Assembly (NCBI GenBank): GCA_902776545.1
Contig: CACYQO010000016.1
Span: forward strand, 1-49,730
DNA length: 49,730 nucleotides
Direction: 5' to 3'
Origin: an uncultured Prevotellaceae bacterium
GTDB lineage: Bacteria > Bacteroidota > Bacteroidia > Bacteroidales > Bacteroidaceae
Shown here: positions 24,084-30,029 of the stretch, piece after piece
How the letters are laid out: each line of letters begins with the position of its first letter
Numbering within the stretch: the first letter of the stretch is position 1
Position numbers and translations under genes: made by a program
Notes under the pieces: generated by a model
Told to the model about the DNA's origin: nothing
The model's database searches: none
What the model saw: the letters and a program-made list of their open reading frames with translations, nothing else

Positions 24084-24360
24084 CTTATGTTCTTTTTGCA
24101 GCGGGCAAAAAGAAAGCGTACCGCCTCCGTTTTCCAACTCTTAACGAAGGCCGTCCACCACAGAAGCCCATACAGAGAGAAGGAAAGGAAGGGGTACGCC
24201 TATACAGAATAGGCGTATCCTCATTCCTCGAGACTCTCTGTATTAAAACGGTTTGGTGGACTGTTTTCGTTAAAAGTCTCTTCGAACTTAGATACTACTA
24301 TCTAATTCCCACAATGTCATACGCGCTTATGATGAGTATCAAAAGCTGGGTGCAAAGGTA
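24084..24360 (-). promoter_or_regulatory. Promoter and long palindromic leader of the restriction-modification operon
   Basis: TACCTTTG at 24353-24360 (minus strand), with CTTG 20 bases upstream, is the promoter. The 270-base leader holds nested inverted repeats: TTAACGAA 24141-24148 with 24266-24273, GTCCACCA 24153-24160 with 24254-24261, ATACAGAGAG 24170-24179 with 24234-24243, and a 12-bp stem 24192-24203 with 24209-24220. A separate stem, CTTTTTGC/GCAAAAAG, lies at 24093-24113 before the ATG. No credible gene was found in this stretch. Confidence 0.7.
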
Positions 24361-24387
24361 GTGATTTCTTCCGAAAACTACAAGCAC

Positions 24388-24567
24388 TTACTCTGATTTT
24401 TCATCTTTCACGCTGATTTCTGTTTCTTTGTAGTCAGAATCGTCCAGCACAATCTGGCAATTTCGATACATCTGCCTCACTCTTTCAATGGCGTCGTTTT
24501 CATCAACGGCCTCCACATCCACGATGCGACTTAGTATCTCCATCACTTCTATGCTATACTTCTTCAT
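24388..24567 (-). CDS. DpnD/PcfM-like small protein
   Basis: 59 residues from the ATG at 24567. The sequence (KKYSIEVMEILSRIVDVEA, DENDAIERVRQMYRNCQIVL) matches the DpnD/PcfM pattern: one strand, then an acidic helix and a VLDD turn. This family often accompanies DpnI/DpnII-type systems and plasmid loci, and its function is not established. The -7 element (24576-24583) leaves almost no 5' untranslated region. Two GATC sites (24612, 24632) lie upstream. Confidence 0.8.
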   Translation of the reverse strand: MKKYSIEVMEILSRIVDVEAVDENDAIERVRQMYRNCQIVLDDSDYKETEISVKDEKSE

Positions 24568-24575
24568 ACAACCTG

Positions 24576-24583
24576 CAAAATTA
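24576..24583 (-). promoter_or_regulatory. -7 element of the DpnD-like gene, nearly leaderless
   Basis: TAATTTTG on the minus strand, 8 bases before the ATG at 24567. The transcript would start at or within a few bases of the start codon. Confidence 0.55.
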
Positions 24584-24670
24584 GCACAAAAGTATGAGAA
24601 AATCGGCAATAGATCAAAAGTTAACAAAAAAGATCAAAATTGAACATTTTTGCACTTTTCCTCATAAAAG

Positions 24671-24702
24671 TTTGGATTGTTCAAAATAAAACTGTACCTT
24701 TG
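24671..24702 (+). promoter_or_regulatory. Promoter of the ORF6N gene
   Basis: TTTG (24671-24674), a gap of 20 bases, and TACCTTTG (24695-24702) followed by CAGC. This is the best match to the Bacteroidota consensus in the window. Confidence 0.8.
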
Positions 24703-24734
24703 CAGCATCAACGTTTAACATTAAATGTAAAATT

Positions 24735-25343
24735 ATGAATAACATTATCAAAAAAGAAGATTTGCTGGCTTACATCCAAAGCAAGATTTATGTGATTCGT
24801 GGAAAAAAAGTGATGCTGGACAGGGATTTGGCAGAGCTATATGGTGTTGAAACAAGAACATTGAATCAAAGGGTAAAACGAAATTTGAGACGTTTCCCTT
24901 CTGACTTTATGTTTCAAATGACTAAAGAGGATATCGAAGAATGGAAATCACAAATTGTGATATCCAATTCCATCAAAATGGGTCTTCGTAAATCGCCTAA
25001 AGCCTTCACGCTGTTTGGAGTGGCCATGTTAAGTAGCGTTTTGAACTCAGAGACTGCCATAGATACCAATATTGATATTATGAGAGCCTTTGTGGAGTAC
25101 AAAACCATTAAAGATATGGTGAAGTCTGGTGAGTTCCAGGAGTTGCAAGAGAAATTGGAAAGAACCAATTCTTACATTGAAGAAATTCTTGAAGATCAAA
25201 ACGAAATCAACGAAAGTACTCGTGCCCAACTTGAAGCCATCAATACAGCTATAGCAGAACTACAAGTGGAACATCGAAAACAGCCTAAGCGGAAACCAAT
25301 AGGATTCGTTCAGCCTAAAGATGATGATGAAACAATTCCCTGA
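24735..25343 (+). CDS. ORF6N domain-containing protein
   Basis: 202 residues. The N-terminal ORF6N DNA-binding domain (about 10-95) is clear: IQSKIYVIRGKKVMLDRDLA, LYGVETRTLNQRVKRNLRRF, PSDFMFQMTKEDIEEW, FTLFGVAMLSSVLNS. A coiled-coil helix (about 130-180) follows, then a Pro/Lys-rich tail. ORF6N proteins occur in phages and mobile elements and are thought to bind DNA. It is immediately followed by an orphan secretion-signal-like tail and a strong terminator. Confidence 0.92.
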   Translation: MNNIIKKEDLLAYIQSKIYVIRGKKVMLDRDLAELYGVETRTLNQRVKRNLRRFPSDFMFQMTKEDIEEWKSQIVISNSIKMGLRKSPKAFTLFGVAMLSSVLNSETAIDTNIDIMRAFVEYKTIKDMVKSGEFQELQEKLERTNSYIEEILEDQNEINESTRAQLEAINTAIAELQVEHRKQPKRKPIGFVQPKDDDETIP

Positions 25344-25345
25344 TA

Positions 25346-25382
25346 CAAGGACAGTGCCTGAATTACAACGTTCTGTCCCCGT
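25346..25382 (+). repeat. GGACAG...CTGTCCC dispersed element, copy 2
   Basis: CAAGGACAG and CTGTCCCCGT frame a 37-base element related to 21260-21305, in the same orientation. Confidence 0.55.
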
Positions 25383-25436
25383 GTGTACATCAAGCGCGGC
25401 ATCTACATCATGAACGGAAAGAAGGTCGTGAAATAA
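25380..25436 (+). pseudogene. Orphan type IX secretion C-terminal tail
   Basis: A short open stretch ending in TAA encodes RVYIKRGIYIMNGKKVVK. GIYI-NGKK-V-K is the typical end of Bacteroidota type IX secretion C-terminal signals. It is not in frame with an intact upstream protein, so it looks like the remnant of a lost gene. A similar fragment lies at 48528-48602. Confidence 0.6.
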
Positions 25437-25438
25437 GC

Positions 25439-25470
25439 AAATAGCCCCGGTGAAAACACCGGGGCTATTT
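25439..25470. terminator. Bidirectional terminator
   Basis: A perfect 14-bp stem (AAATAGCCCCGGTG paired with CACCGGGGCTATTT, AAAA loop) lies between the ORF6N gene and the convergent GIN lipoprotein gene. The A and T runs at its edges serve both directions. Confidence 0.85.
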
Positions 25471-25473
25471 GCT

Positions 25474-26142
25474 TTATTCTTCTGAGATACCTCCTACGCC
25501 ACTCCGATGCGTGTTCTTCACCTTCGGATGCCCTGCGTACTTCAGAGACCCCACACCGCTCACCGTGCCGTCGATCCGCTCGGAGGCATAGCATGATACG
25601 CTGCCCACGCCTGACACACTGGCTTTCACATTCAGGGCTTTCAGTTCATTTGCACGGATGCAACCCACGCCGCTGCACACCAGTTTCACATCGTCGGCCA
25701 CGCCGCCAATCTGGATATCGCCCACACCCGAGTTGATCACCTCCAGTTTATCTGTGTCCAGGCTGTCCATACTCACATGCGACACGCCGCTGTTGCTCAG
25801 AGCTGTCAGGTCGGAGGTATATACCGTGATCAGCACGTTCCTGGCATCAATGTTCACCTTCTTAGTCAGGTCGATCACCAGGCGTCCGTCCTTGCTGTCA
25901 AACTTAAACAGATCGATATAGTTGTCGGGGGCCTTCAGCTCCACCACGCCGTTCTTCTCCTCGTTCTGTATGATCTCCACGTTGGCTACGCCCTTCACGT
26001 CAATCTTCTCGAATGGCTTCAGATTGTACGTCTCAGCCACGATGTTCTCACTTGCATCCACCTTCTCATACCCCATGACTTGAACGTTCGAGCACGCTGC
26101 CAAAGCCATCACACACACTACTAAAAACAGAATCTTTTTCAT
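25474..26142 (-). CDS. GIN-domain (DUF2807) lipoprotein
   Basis: 222 residues from the ATG at 26142; another ATG two codons upstream is equally possible. The lipoprotein signal ends in MALAACS. The body is the repetitive beta-helix of the putative auto-transporter adhesin head GIN domain: FEKIDVKGVANVEI, LTALSNSGVSHVSM, LEVINSGVGDIQIGG, VKLVCSGVGCI, VKASVSGVGSV. Such proteins are common in Bacteroidota envelopes and have no defined role. Confidence 0.9.
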   Translation of the reverse strand: MKKILFLVVCVMALAACSNVQVMGYEKVDASENIVAETYNLKPFEKIDVKGVANVEIIQNEEKNGVVELKAPDNYIDLFKFDSKDGRLVIDLTKKVNIDARNVLITVYTSDLTALSNSGVSHVSMDSLDTDKLEVINSGVGDIQIGGVADDVKLVCSGVGCIRANELKALNVKASVSGVGSVSCYASERIDGTVSGVGSLKYAGHPKVKNTHRSGVGGISEE

Positions 26143-26246
26143 ATACATTTTATTTTTAAATTGTTTGTTCTTTACCCCTTAGACGTATCTCACCCCCTAA
26201 AAGTTGCAAAGCATGGAAAAACATGCAAAAAATGTCTTGCAGGTTA

Positions 26247-26402
26247 GCGTTACGCGTTACAGCGTTACAGTTCGAAATCTGGTAATTGATGGAGGTGTTT
26301 TAGTTCTATATATTATATATATTATAATATATATAATATATAGCAATATTTTCGAAGTGTGTAAATAGAAAATTGGAACTGTAACGCTGTAACGCTGTAA
26401 CG
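26247..26402. repeat. 38-bp perfect AT palindrome flanked by inverted GTAACGCT iterons
   Basis: CGTTAC-type units at 26247-26273 are the inverted copy of GAACTGTAACGCTGTAACG at 26376-26402. Between them, 26306-26343 is a perfect 38-bp palindrome made only of A and T apart from its outer C and G. The layout is that of a replication origin or a large operator. The iteron sequence also occurs inside the VirE-like gene. No protein-coding gene was seen in 26149-26568. Confidence 0.75.
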
Positions 26403-26440
26403 GATTGTGGTAATAATAATTTACAAAACCTTAAACTTGA

Positions 26441-26560
26441 TTTTCGTGCTTTTTGAGGGCTATTGAAACTCAGATTTTGGGCTATGGAAAGTGCGATTTT
26501 TAATAAATGAAACTCGGACTTTGGACTATTAAAAGTCAAATAGCCAGAAAAGCACGAAAA
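26441..26560. repeat. 120-bp folded inverted repeat
   Basis: TTTTCGTGCTTTT (26441-26453) and GGGCTATT (26457-26464) pair with AATAGCC (26538-26545) and AAAAGCACGAAAA (26548-26560). The inside holds two related units beginning GAAACTC (26465 and 26509) and running to CTATNNAAAGT. Confidence 0.6.
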
Positions 26561-26581
26561 ACGGGCAGTTATGGCTGCCCG
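26556..26581 (-). terminator. Terminator overlapping the DUF4248 stop codon
   Basis: On the minus strand CGGGCAG-CCATAA-CTGCCCG-TTTTT: a 7-bp GC stem with a T run. The stop codon TAA is in the loop, so the hairpin begins inside the last codons of the gene. Confidence 0.8.
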
Positions 26582-26808
26582 AGTGCTTGGTAAATTTTGT
26601 TGACTTCTGCTGGAGAAAACGTCCGGCGCTTTAGCTGAGCGAGGGGCGCCAAATCGGGATTTTCCAACAAAAGAGCCTTCAATTTCTGCCAGGCTGACAT
26701 CGGTTGAACATAGGGGAAATAGCGCTGCGCGAGCTGCGCACGACCAAGACTTTGCGCTCGGCTTTGCCGCTTGGCATCGCCAAGAACTTTATGATTACAT
26801 AATTCCAT
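26569..26808 (-). CDS. DUF4248 domain protein
   Basis: 79 residues from the ATG at 26808; the frame is open 48 codons further but runs through the promoter at 26837-26844. The DUF4248 core is clear: AQLAQRYFPYVQPMSAWQKL, then RRTFSPAEVNKIYQALGQP. The family accompanies HU-like and VirE-like genes in Bacteroidales and looks like a small DNA-binding protein. Residues about 6-19 (KVLGDAKRQSRAQS) are encoded by a copy of the double-hairpin dispersed repeat. Confidence 0.88.
   Translation of the reverse strand: MELCNHKVLGDAKRQSRAQSLGRAQLAQRYFPYVQPMSAWQKLKALLLENPDLAPLAQLKRRTFSPAEVNKIYQALGQP
26743..26790 (-). repeat. Double-hairpin repeat inside the DUF4248 gene
   Basis: On the minus strand: CTTGG-CGATG-CCAAG, then CGGC-AAA-GCCG, then AGCGCAAAG. 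CAAGCGGCAAAG and CGAGCGCA recur at 48508-48528, with one base changed between them. It is read in frame at the N-terminus of the DUF4248 protein. Confidence 0.7.
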
Positions 26809-26836
26809 AGATAAATAAGATGTTCTTTTGCGGGTA

Positions 26837-26844
26837 CAAAGGTA
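26837..26844 (-). promoter_or_regulatory. -7 element of the DUF4248 gene
   Basis: TACCTTTG on the minus strand, about 29 bases before the ATG. Confidence 0.65.
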
Positions 26845-26946
26845 CAAAAAATTGACGAGACTACCAAGCAAATCCGCAAATAATTTGATATAAATTGAAA
26901 CAATTAGAAACAACTTGAAACAAATTGATTCCAATGAGATAAATGC

Positions 26947-26977
26947 TTGCACAATATAAAAAAAGTTCGTACCTTTG
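26947..26977 (+). promoter_or_regulatory. Promoter of the HU-like gene
   Basis: TTG (26947-26949), a gap of 20 bases and TACCTTTG (26970-26977) followed by CAGTGCAG. The ATG is 33 bases downstream. Confidence 0.75.
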
Positions 26978-27009
26978 CAGTGCAGAAGAAAAGAAAGGAT
27001 TTTTAAATT

Positions 27010-27666
27010 ATGGCACGATCAAACATTCCAATGGTGATCAACCTTCGTCAGAACACGAACGACGACAGTTCCGCGTTTGGCAAGTATTTCGCAGAAGTAG
27101 ACTCTAAGGAGCCCCTCAACCTGAAGGGTTTCGCCCGGCACATGACGGGTCACGGCAAGATTGCCGACTATCAGATGTGTGTGCTGGTGCTCGGACAGGT
27201 GGTTGAGTGCATGAGCGAGCTTCTCTCTCAGGGTCAGCCCGTGAAGCTCGACGGACTTGGCACGTTCAGTCCTGCCGTCGAAGGCCAGGGTAATGGCAAG
27301 AACGACCTGGAGTCTGCTGTGGCAGCCGGAGCTGATGCGATGATCAACGGCATCAAGATCAACTTCTCGCCGGAGAACACGAAGGGTGAAAAGCTCACCA
27401 GCCGCGCCTTCAAGGAGCAGTGCATCTTCGAGTACGGGTATGTGGTTGAGAGCGAGATCCGCACCGTCAATGGTAAGCAGCGTCGCGTGCAGAAGAAGAC
27501 GCCGATCAGCTACCTGATGGCTCCCGCAGCCGACGGTGCAAGTGGCGGCGGAGGCAATGATGGCACCCAGAGCGGTGGTGGTACGAACCAGGGCGGCGGT
27601 ACGAACACCGGTGGTACGGACAACGGCGGTGGTGACGATGACGAGCGTCCCGGAGCAGGCGGGTAA
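27010..27666 (+). CDS. HU-like (IHF-fold) DNA-binding protein with Gly-rich tail
   Basis: 218 residues. The HU-like core shows LNLKGFARHMTGHGKIADY, VVECMSELLSQGQPVKLDGL and GTFSPAVEG, the signature of the Bacteroidales histone-like family. The C-terminal 45 residues are a Gly/Asn/Thr tail (SGGGTNQGGGTNTGGTDNGG) ending in DDDERPGAGG. It should bind and bend DNA. It is followed by a composite palindrome and the smalltalk peptide, the usual gene order of this Bacteroidales cassette. Confidence 0.9.
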   Translation: MARSNIPMVINLRQNTNDDSSAFGKYFAEVDSKEPLNLKGFARHMTGHGKIADYQMCVLVLGQVVECMSELLSQGQPVKLDGLGTFSPAVEGQGNGKNDLESAVAAGADAMINGIKINFSPENTKGEKLTSRAFKEQCIFEYGYVVESEIRTVNGKQRRVQKKTPISYLMAPAADGASGGGGNDGTQSGGGTNQGGGTNTGGTDNGGGDDDERPGAGG

Positions 27667-27672
27667 TCTCTT

Positions 27673-27766
27673 CCCCTCCTGAGTCAGGAGGGGTTAGGGG
27701 TGGTCTGAACGCGGGAAACTATTCGCTTCTTCAGACCCCCTCTGGCTCCCCCTAACTTAGGGGGAG
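27673..27766 (+). repeat. Composite GC-rich palindrome between the HU-like and smalltalk genes
   Basis: Left hairpin 27673-27693 (CCCCTCCTGA/TCAGGAGGGG), right hairpin 27746-27766 (CTCCCCCTAA/TTAGGGGGAG), and an outer stem GGTCTGAA (27702-27709) with TTCAGACC (27730-27737). The left half is nearly identical to the element inside the VirE-like gene. Confidence 0.85.
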
Positions 27767-27793
27767 AAAATAACGCAGAAGTTACGAAGAATT

Positions 27794-27904
27794 ATGAAGA
27801 AGCAAAGGATCATTGAGCTGGCGGTGAAGGTGATAGTAGCTGCGCTCACGGCATTCCTCACGGCACTGGGTACGACGAGCTGTATGGGCAGAGGACCGTT
27901 TTAA
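27794..27904 (+). CDS. Smalltalk-type short peptide
   Basis: 36 residues: a basic start (MKKQRIIELAVKV), a hydrophobic helix (VIVAALTAFLTALG) and TTSCM near the end, the pattern of the Bacteroidales smalltalk proteins. A Cys after the hydrophobic helix suggests a tiny membrane-anchored or lipoprotein-like peptide. Function is unknown. Its TAA is the first part of a GTGAAAA tract. Confidence 0.8.
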   Translation: MKKQRIIELAVKVIVAALTAFLTALGTTSCMGRGPF

Positions 27905-27940
27905 AGGTGAAAAAGTGAAAGGGTGAAAGGGTGAAGTGAG
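27903..27940 (+). repeat. GTGAAAA/GTGAAAG tract after the smalltalk gene
   Basis: About four units of 7-8 bases, starting at the smalltalk stop codon. Same family as the tract inside clpA. Confidence 0.8.
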
Positions 27941-27990
27941 GGACGAGCAGAACGCTCGTCCCTCATTAATTATATGCATATCTTTTTAAG

Positions 27991-28242
27991 TTATCTTATT
28001 TTTTTACCGCAATAGGGGCAGAAACGCTGCACGTCGGCATCCTGATAAGCTGAAGGATCAACCATTTCTCCAATATGACACCCAATGGCTTCTGCAATCT
28101 TTTCAAGATCAGAAACGCGGATATTGGGGCTGTTGATAAGACGGCTGAAATTAGGCTGTTGCATTCCTAATTTGTGAGCCACCTCGGAATTGGTATATCC
28201 GTGAGCTTTAATTGCCTGTTTGATATTAGCGGAGAGATCCAT
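27991..28242 (-). CDS. XRE-family HTH protein with C-terminal zinc ribbon half
   Basis: 83 residues. HTH: IKQAIKAHGYTNSEVAHKLG and MQQPNFSRLINSPNIRVSDL. The C-terminus FCPYCGKKIR is a single CxxC knuckle, so zinc binding may need a dimer. It is divergent from the 398-residue protein, and the shared gap holds repeated TATTGATAT operators, which suggests it represses both genes. Confidence 0.88.
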   Translation of the reverse strand: MDLSANIKQAIKAHGYTNSEVAHKLGMQQPNFSRLINSPNIRVSDLEKIAEAIGCHIGEMVDPSAYQDADVQRFCPYCGKKIR

Positions 28243-28261
28243 CTTTTATAATTTGTGGGGG

Positions 28262-28452
28262 CAAAGTTAGACAAAACATTTTAAATCTCCAAATATCAGA
28301 ACATGATATTTTTGTATTTCATAATTAAATCATATGTGGCGAAAATTGTCAAATATTGATATATTGTTTGTTAATTATAATAAATATATCATATATTGAT
28401 ATTAATATATGTCAATTATTGATATATTATTATATCCTTTTTTCTATTTTTG
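28262..28452. promoter_or_regulatory. Divergent promoters with repeated operator-like sites
   Basis: Minus-strand TAACTTTG (28262-28269) and plus-strand TATTTTTG (28445-28452). Between them are the inverted repeat AAATATC/GATATTT (28291-28311) and two direct repeats of TGTCAAWTATTGATATATTR (28347-28366 and 28410-28429). A third TATATTGATATTAATATA lies between those. This is the likely operator region of the HTH protein. Confidence 0.7.
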
Positions 28453-28484
28453 CAGCGTGATAATGAACATAAAATTTGATGATT

Positions 28485-29681
28485 ATGAAGAAATTACCAG
28501 TTTTGAAGTACTATGATTTAAGAGATTTGATGTATCTTAATATCATGAAGTGTCTAAATGGTGTGGTTATAGATGACGCTTCTTTGGAAGTGATGCTTAG
28601 GATTGAGAAAACCATGCAGCGGCTGAAAGTCATGGGGAGTGATGCCAGGCGTATCCTCTGGATTGAGATAAAGGCGCCGGGCAAAAGAAATCGCGAAGAA
28701 TTTGCAGACGCCAACGATAATTATTGGTATCAAGTCTGCTCGGCTCATTATAAGGATTTCCACTATATGCTTATAGGTAATGCCGAAGGAAGGTTGATCA
28801 GCTTGCAAAACCGAGCAAGTATCAAGGGAAAGAGAAAACCTGATGCCTGGTATGGGGATGTATCGAAACCTTTGGAGAGGATAGAGCGTTATATCAAAAA
28901 ATTGGTTGACTGCATCTGTGAGAATCCTGATGAATATAATAATTATGTAGAAGATCACTTGCCTTACTCGAAACGTGAAGGGAAGATTAAGAGGTCTATG
29001 CTGAACAGGATATGTCCTGAATATCGTACGTTTGATGACCCTCAGCACGTGGTCGATGTCATCAAGAAATATGAAGCGTTGCCAATGACCAACTATGATA
29101 AGATGACATTGAGAACTTATATACACGTGTGGCGAATCGCTTATGTGGCGTATCAGACCAAGGATTACTATATACCTAAGCCAATGTCTGACTTCGAAGG
29201 CCTGTCAGATATGGAGATATTCAGAAGATGTAAAAAAAGGGGACATGAGATAGAAGAGATGGATCTCGACAGCGAGGAGGCTTTTGTGGAGTGGGAAAAG
29301 GAGAACTCTTTGTATCACTGCATGGAAGTGGCATATGCAAGGATTTTGATGTCTCCTGTAAAAGAAGAAGGGCACTGGTATTTTAGCTTGTCTTATAGCA
29401 TCTATGGATATACGCAAGATGTGTTCAATATTCTCGAATCGTTGTGGCAGGAAGGCATCAGAGTGAAGTGCAATCATGCGATGACAAGAATGTTAAGATA
29501 TGCTCAAGAGACGGACTATGTAGGCATCGCGCCAATCTCCAACCCGCGTGCCTATAATGATGTCATTGGTAATGAGATTATACTGCCCATTGAAGAAGAA
29601 GATTCAGCCCAGCAAGTTGCAGAGATTATTTCTGCCGCTAAGTGGAAGAAACAAATAAAAGTGAGACCAATACATAAATAG
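28485..29681 (+). CDS. Unknown protein, 398 residues, regulated by divergent HTH
   Basis: I start at ATG 28485 (MKKLPVLKYYDLRDLMYLNI); an ATG at 28479 is possible. The protein is soluble with an N-terminal alpha/beta part (ARRILWIEIKAPGKRNREEF is notable for IEIKAPGK) and a helical C-terminal part. No signal peptide or membrane segment. I recognise no family. Its base composition is lower in GC than the enzymes from 30 kb on. With the divergent regulator and multiple operators it looks like a tightly controlled accessory gene. Confidence 0.75.
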   Translation: MKKLPVLKYYDLRDLMYLNIMKCLNGVVIDDASLEVMLRIEKTMQRLKVMGSDARRILWIEIKAPGKRNREEFADANDNYWYQVCSAHYKDFHYMLIGNAEGRLISLQNRASIKGKRKPDAWYGDVSKPLERIERYIKKLVDCICENPDEYNNYVEDHLPYSKREGKIKRSMLNRICPEYRTFDDPQHVVDVIKKYEALPMTNYDKMTLRTYIHVWRIAYVAYQTKDYYIPKPMSDFEGLSDMEIFRRCKKRGHEIEEMDLDSEEAFVEWEKENSLYHCMEVAYARILMSPVKEEGHWYFSLSYSIYGYTQDVFNILESLWQEGIRVKCNHAMTRMLRYAQETDYVGIAPISNPRAYNDVIGNEIILPIEEEDSAQQVAEIISAAKWKKQIKVRPIHK

Positions 29682-29698
29682 CCCCATTTATACCAAAA

Positions 29699-29928
29699 CT
29701 CGTACAGTTAAAGAAGAATTTCTTCCTTTTCTGTACGAGATTTGATATATACGAGGGCAAAATGTGTTAATCTTGATGAACACTTTTGCCCCAAATGTGT
29801 TAACCATGATGAACACTTTTGACCTATGAAAGGTTTATAGCCGGGCTGGGCCTTACTGTTGTTTTGGGTGCTAAATATAAACAAATAAAACGTGGTACAC
29901 AAATTTGTGGACCACAATTTTGTGTACC
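29699..29928. repeat. Intergenic cluster of inverted and direct repeats
   Basis: No gene in 29682-30029. CTCGTACAG (29699-29707) pairs with CTGTACGAG (29731-29739). Two 29-base direct repeats (29760-29788 and 29793-29821) share AATGTGTTAA and TGATGAACACTTTTG, with GTGTT/AACAC dyads. GGTACACAAATTTGTGG (29894-29910) and CCACAATTTTGTGTACC (29912-29928) form a near-perfect 17-bp-arm palindrome. Confidence 0.7.
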
Positions 29929-30004
29929 GATGTATTTTTCTTGGCCTTAATGCTAAATTCCTTTAAATTCAGCGCGAGATGAGTGATATTTGAGGATTAT
30001 TTAG

Positions 30005-30012
30005 TAATTTTG
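30005..30012 (+). promoter_or_regulatory. -7 element of the phosphatase and sugar-acid cluster
   Basis: TAATTTTG. The GTG at 30012 lies inside this element, so it cannot be the start codon; translation begins at 30030 or 30036. Confidence 0.65.
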
Positions 30013-30029
30013 TGGCGCAATTAACAATT

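Noticed and set aside
24068-24361. 97-residue plus-strand frame over the restriction operon leader
   Set aside because: It runs through the nested palindrome, has no promoter, and its sequence is explained by the inverted repeats.
11983-28242. Complete prophage
   Set aside because: Despite lysozyme, ORF6N and VirE-like genes, no integrase, terminase, portal, capsid or tail gene is present.
29760-29821. CRISPR array
   Set aside because: Only two repeats with a spacer of four bases and no cas genes; they are tandem direct repeats.
30012-30029. GTG start at 30012 for the histidine phosphatase
   Set aside because: The GTG overlaps the -7 promoter element, so it cannot be in the transcript as a start codon.
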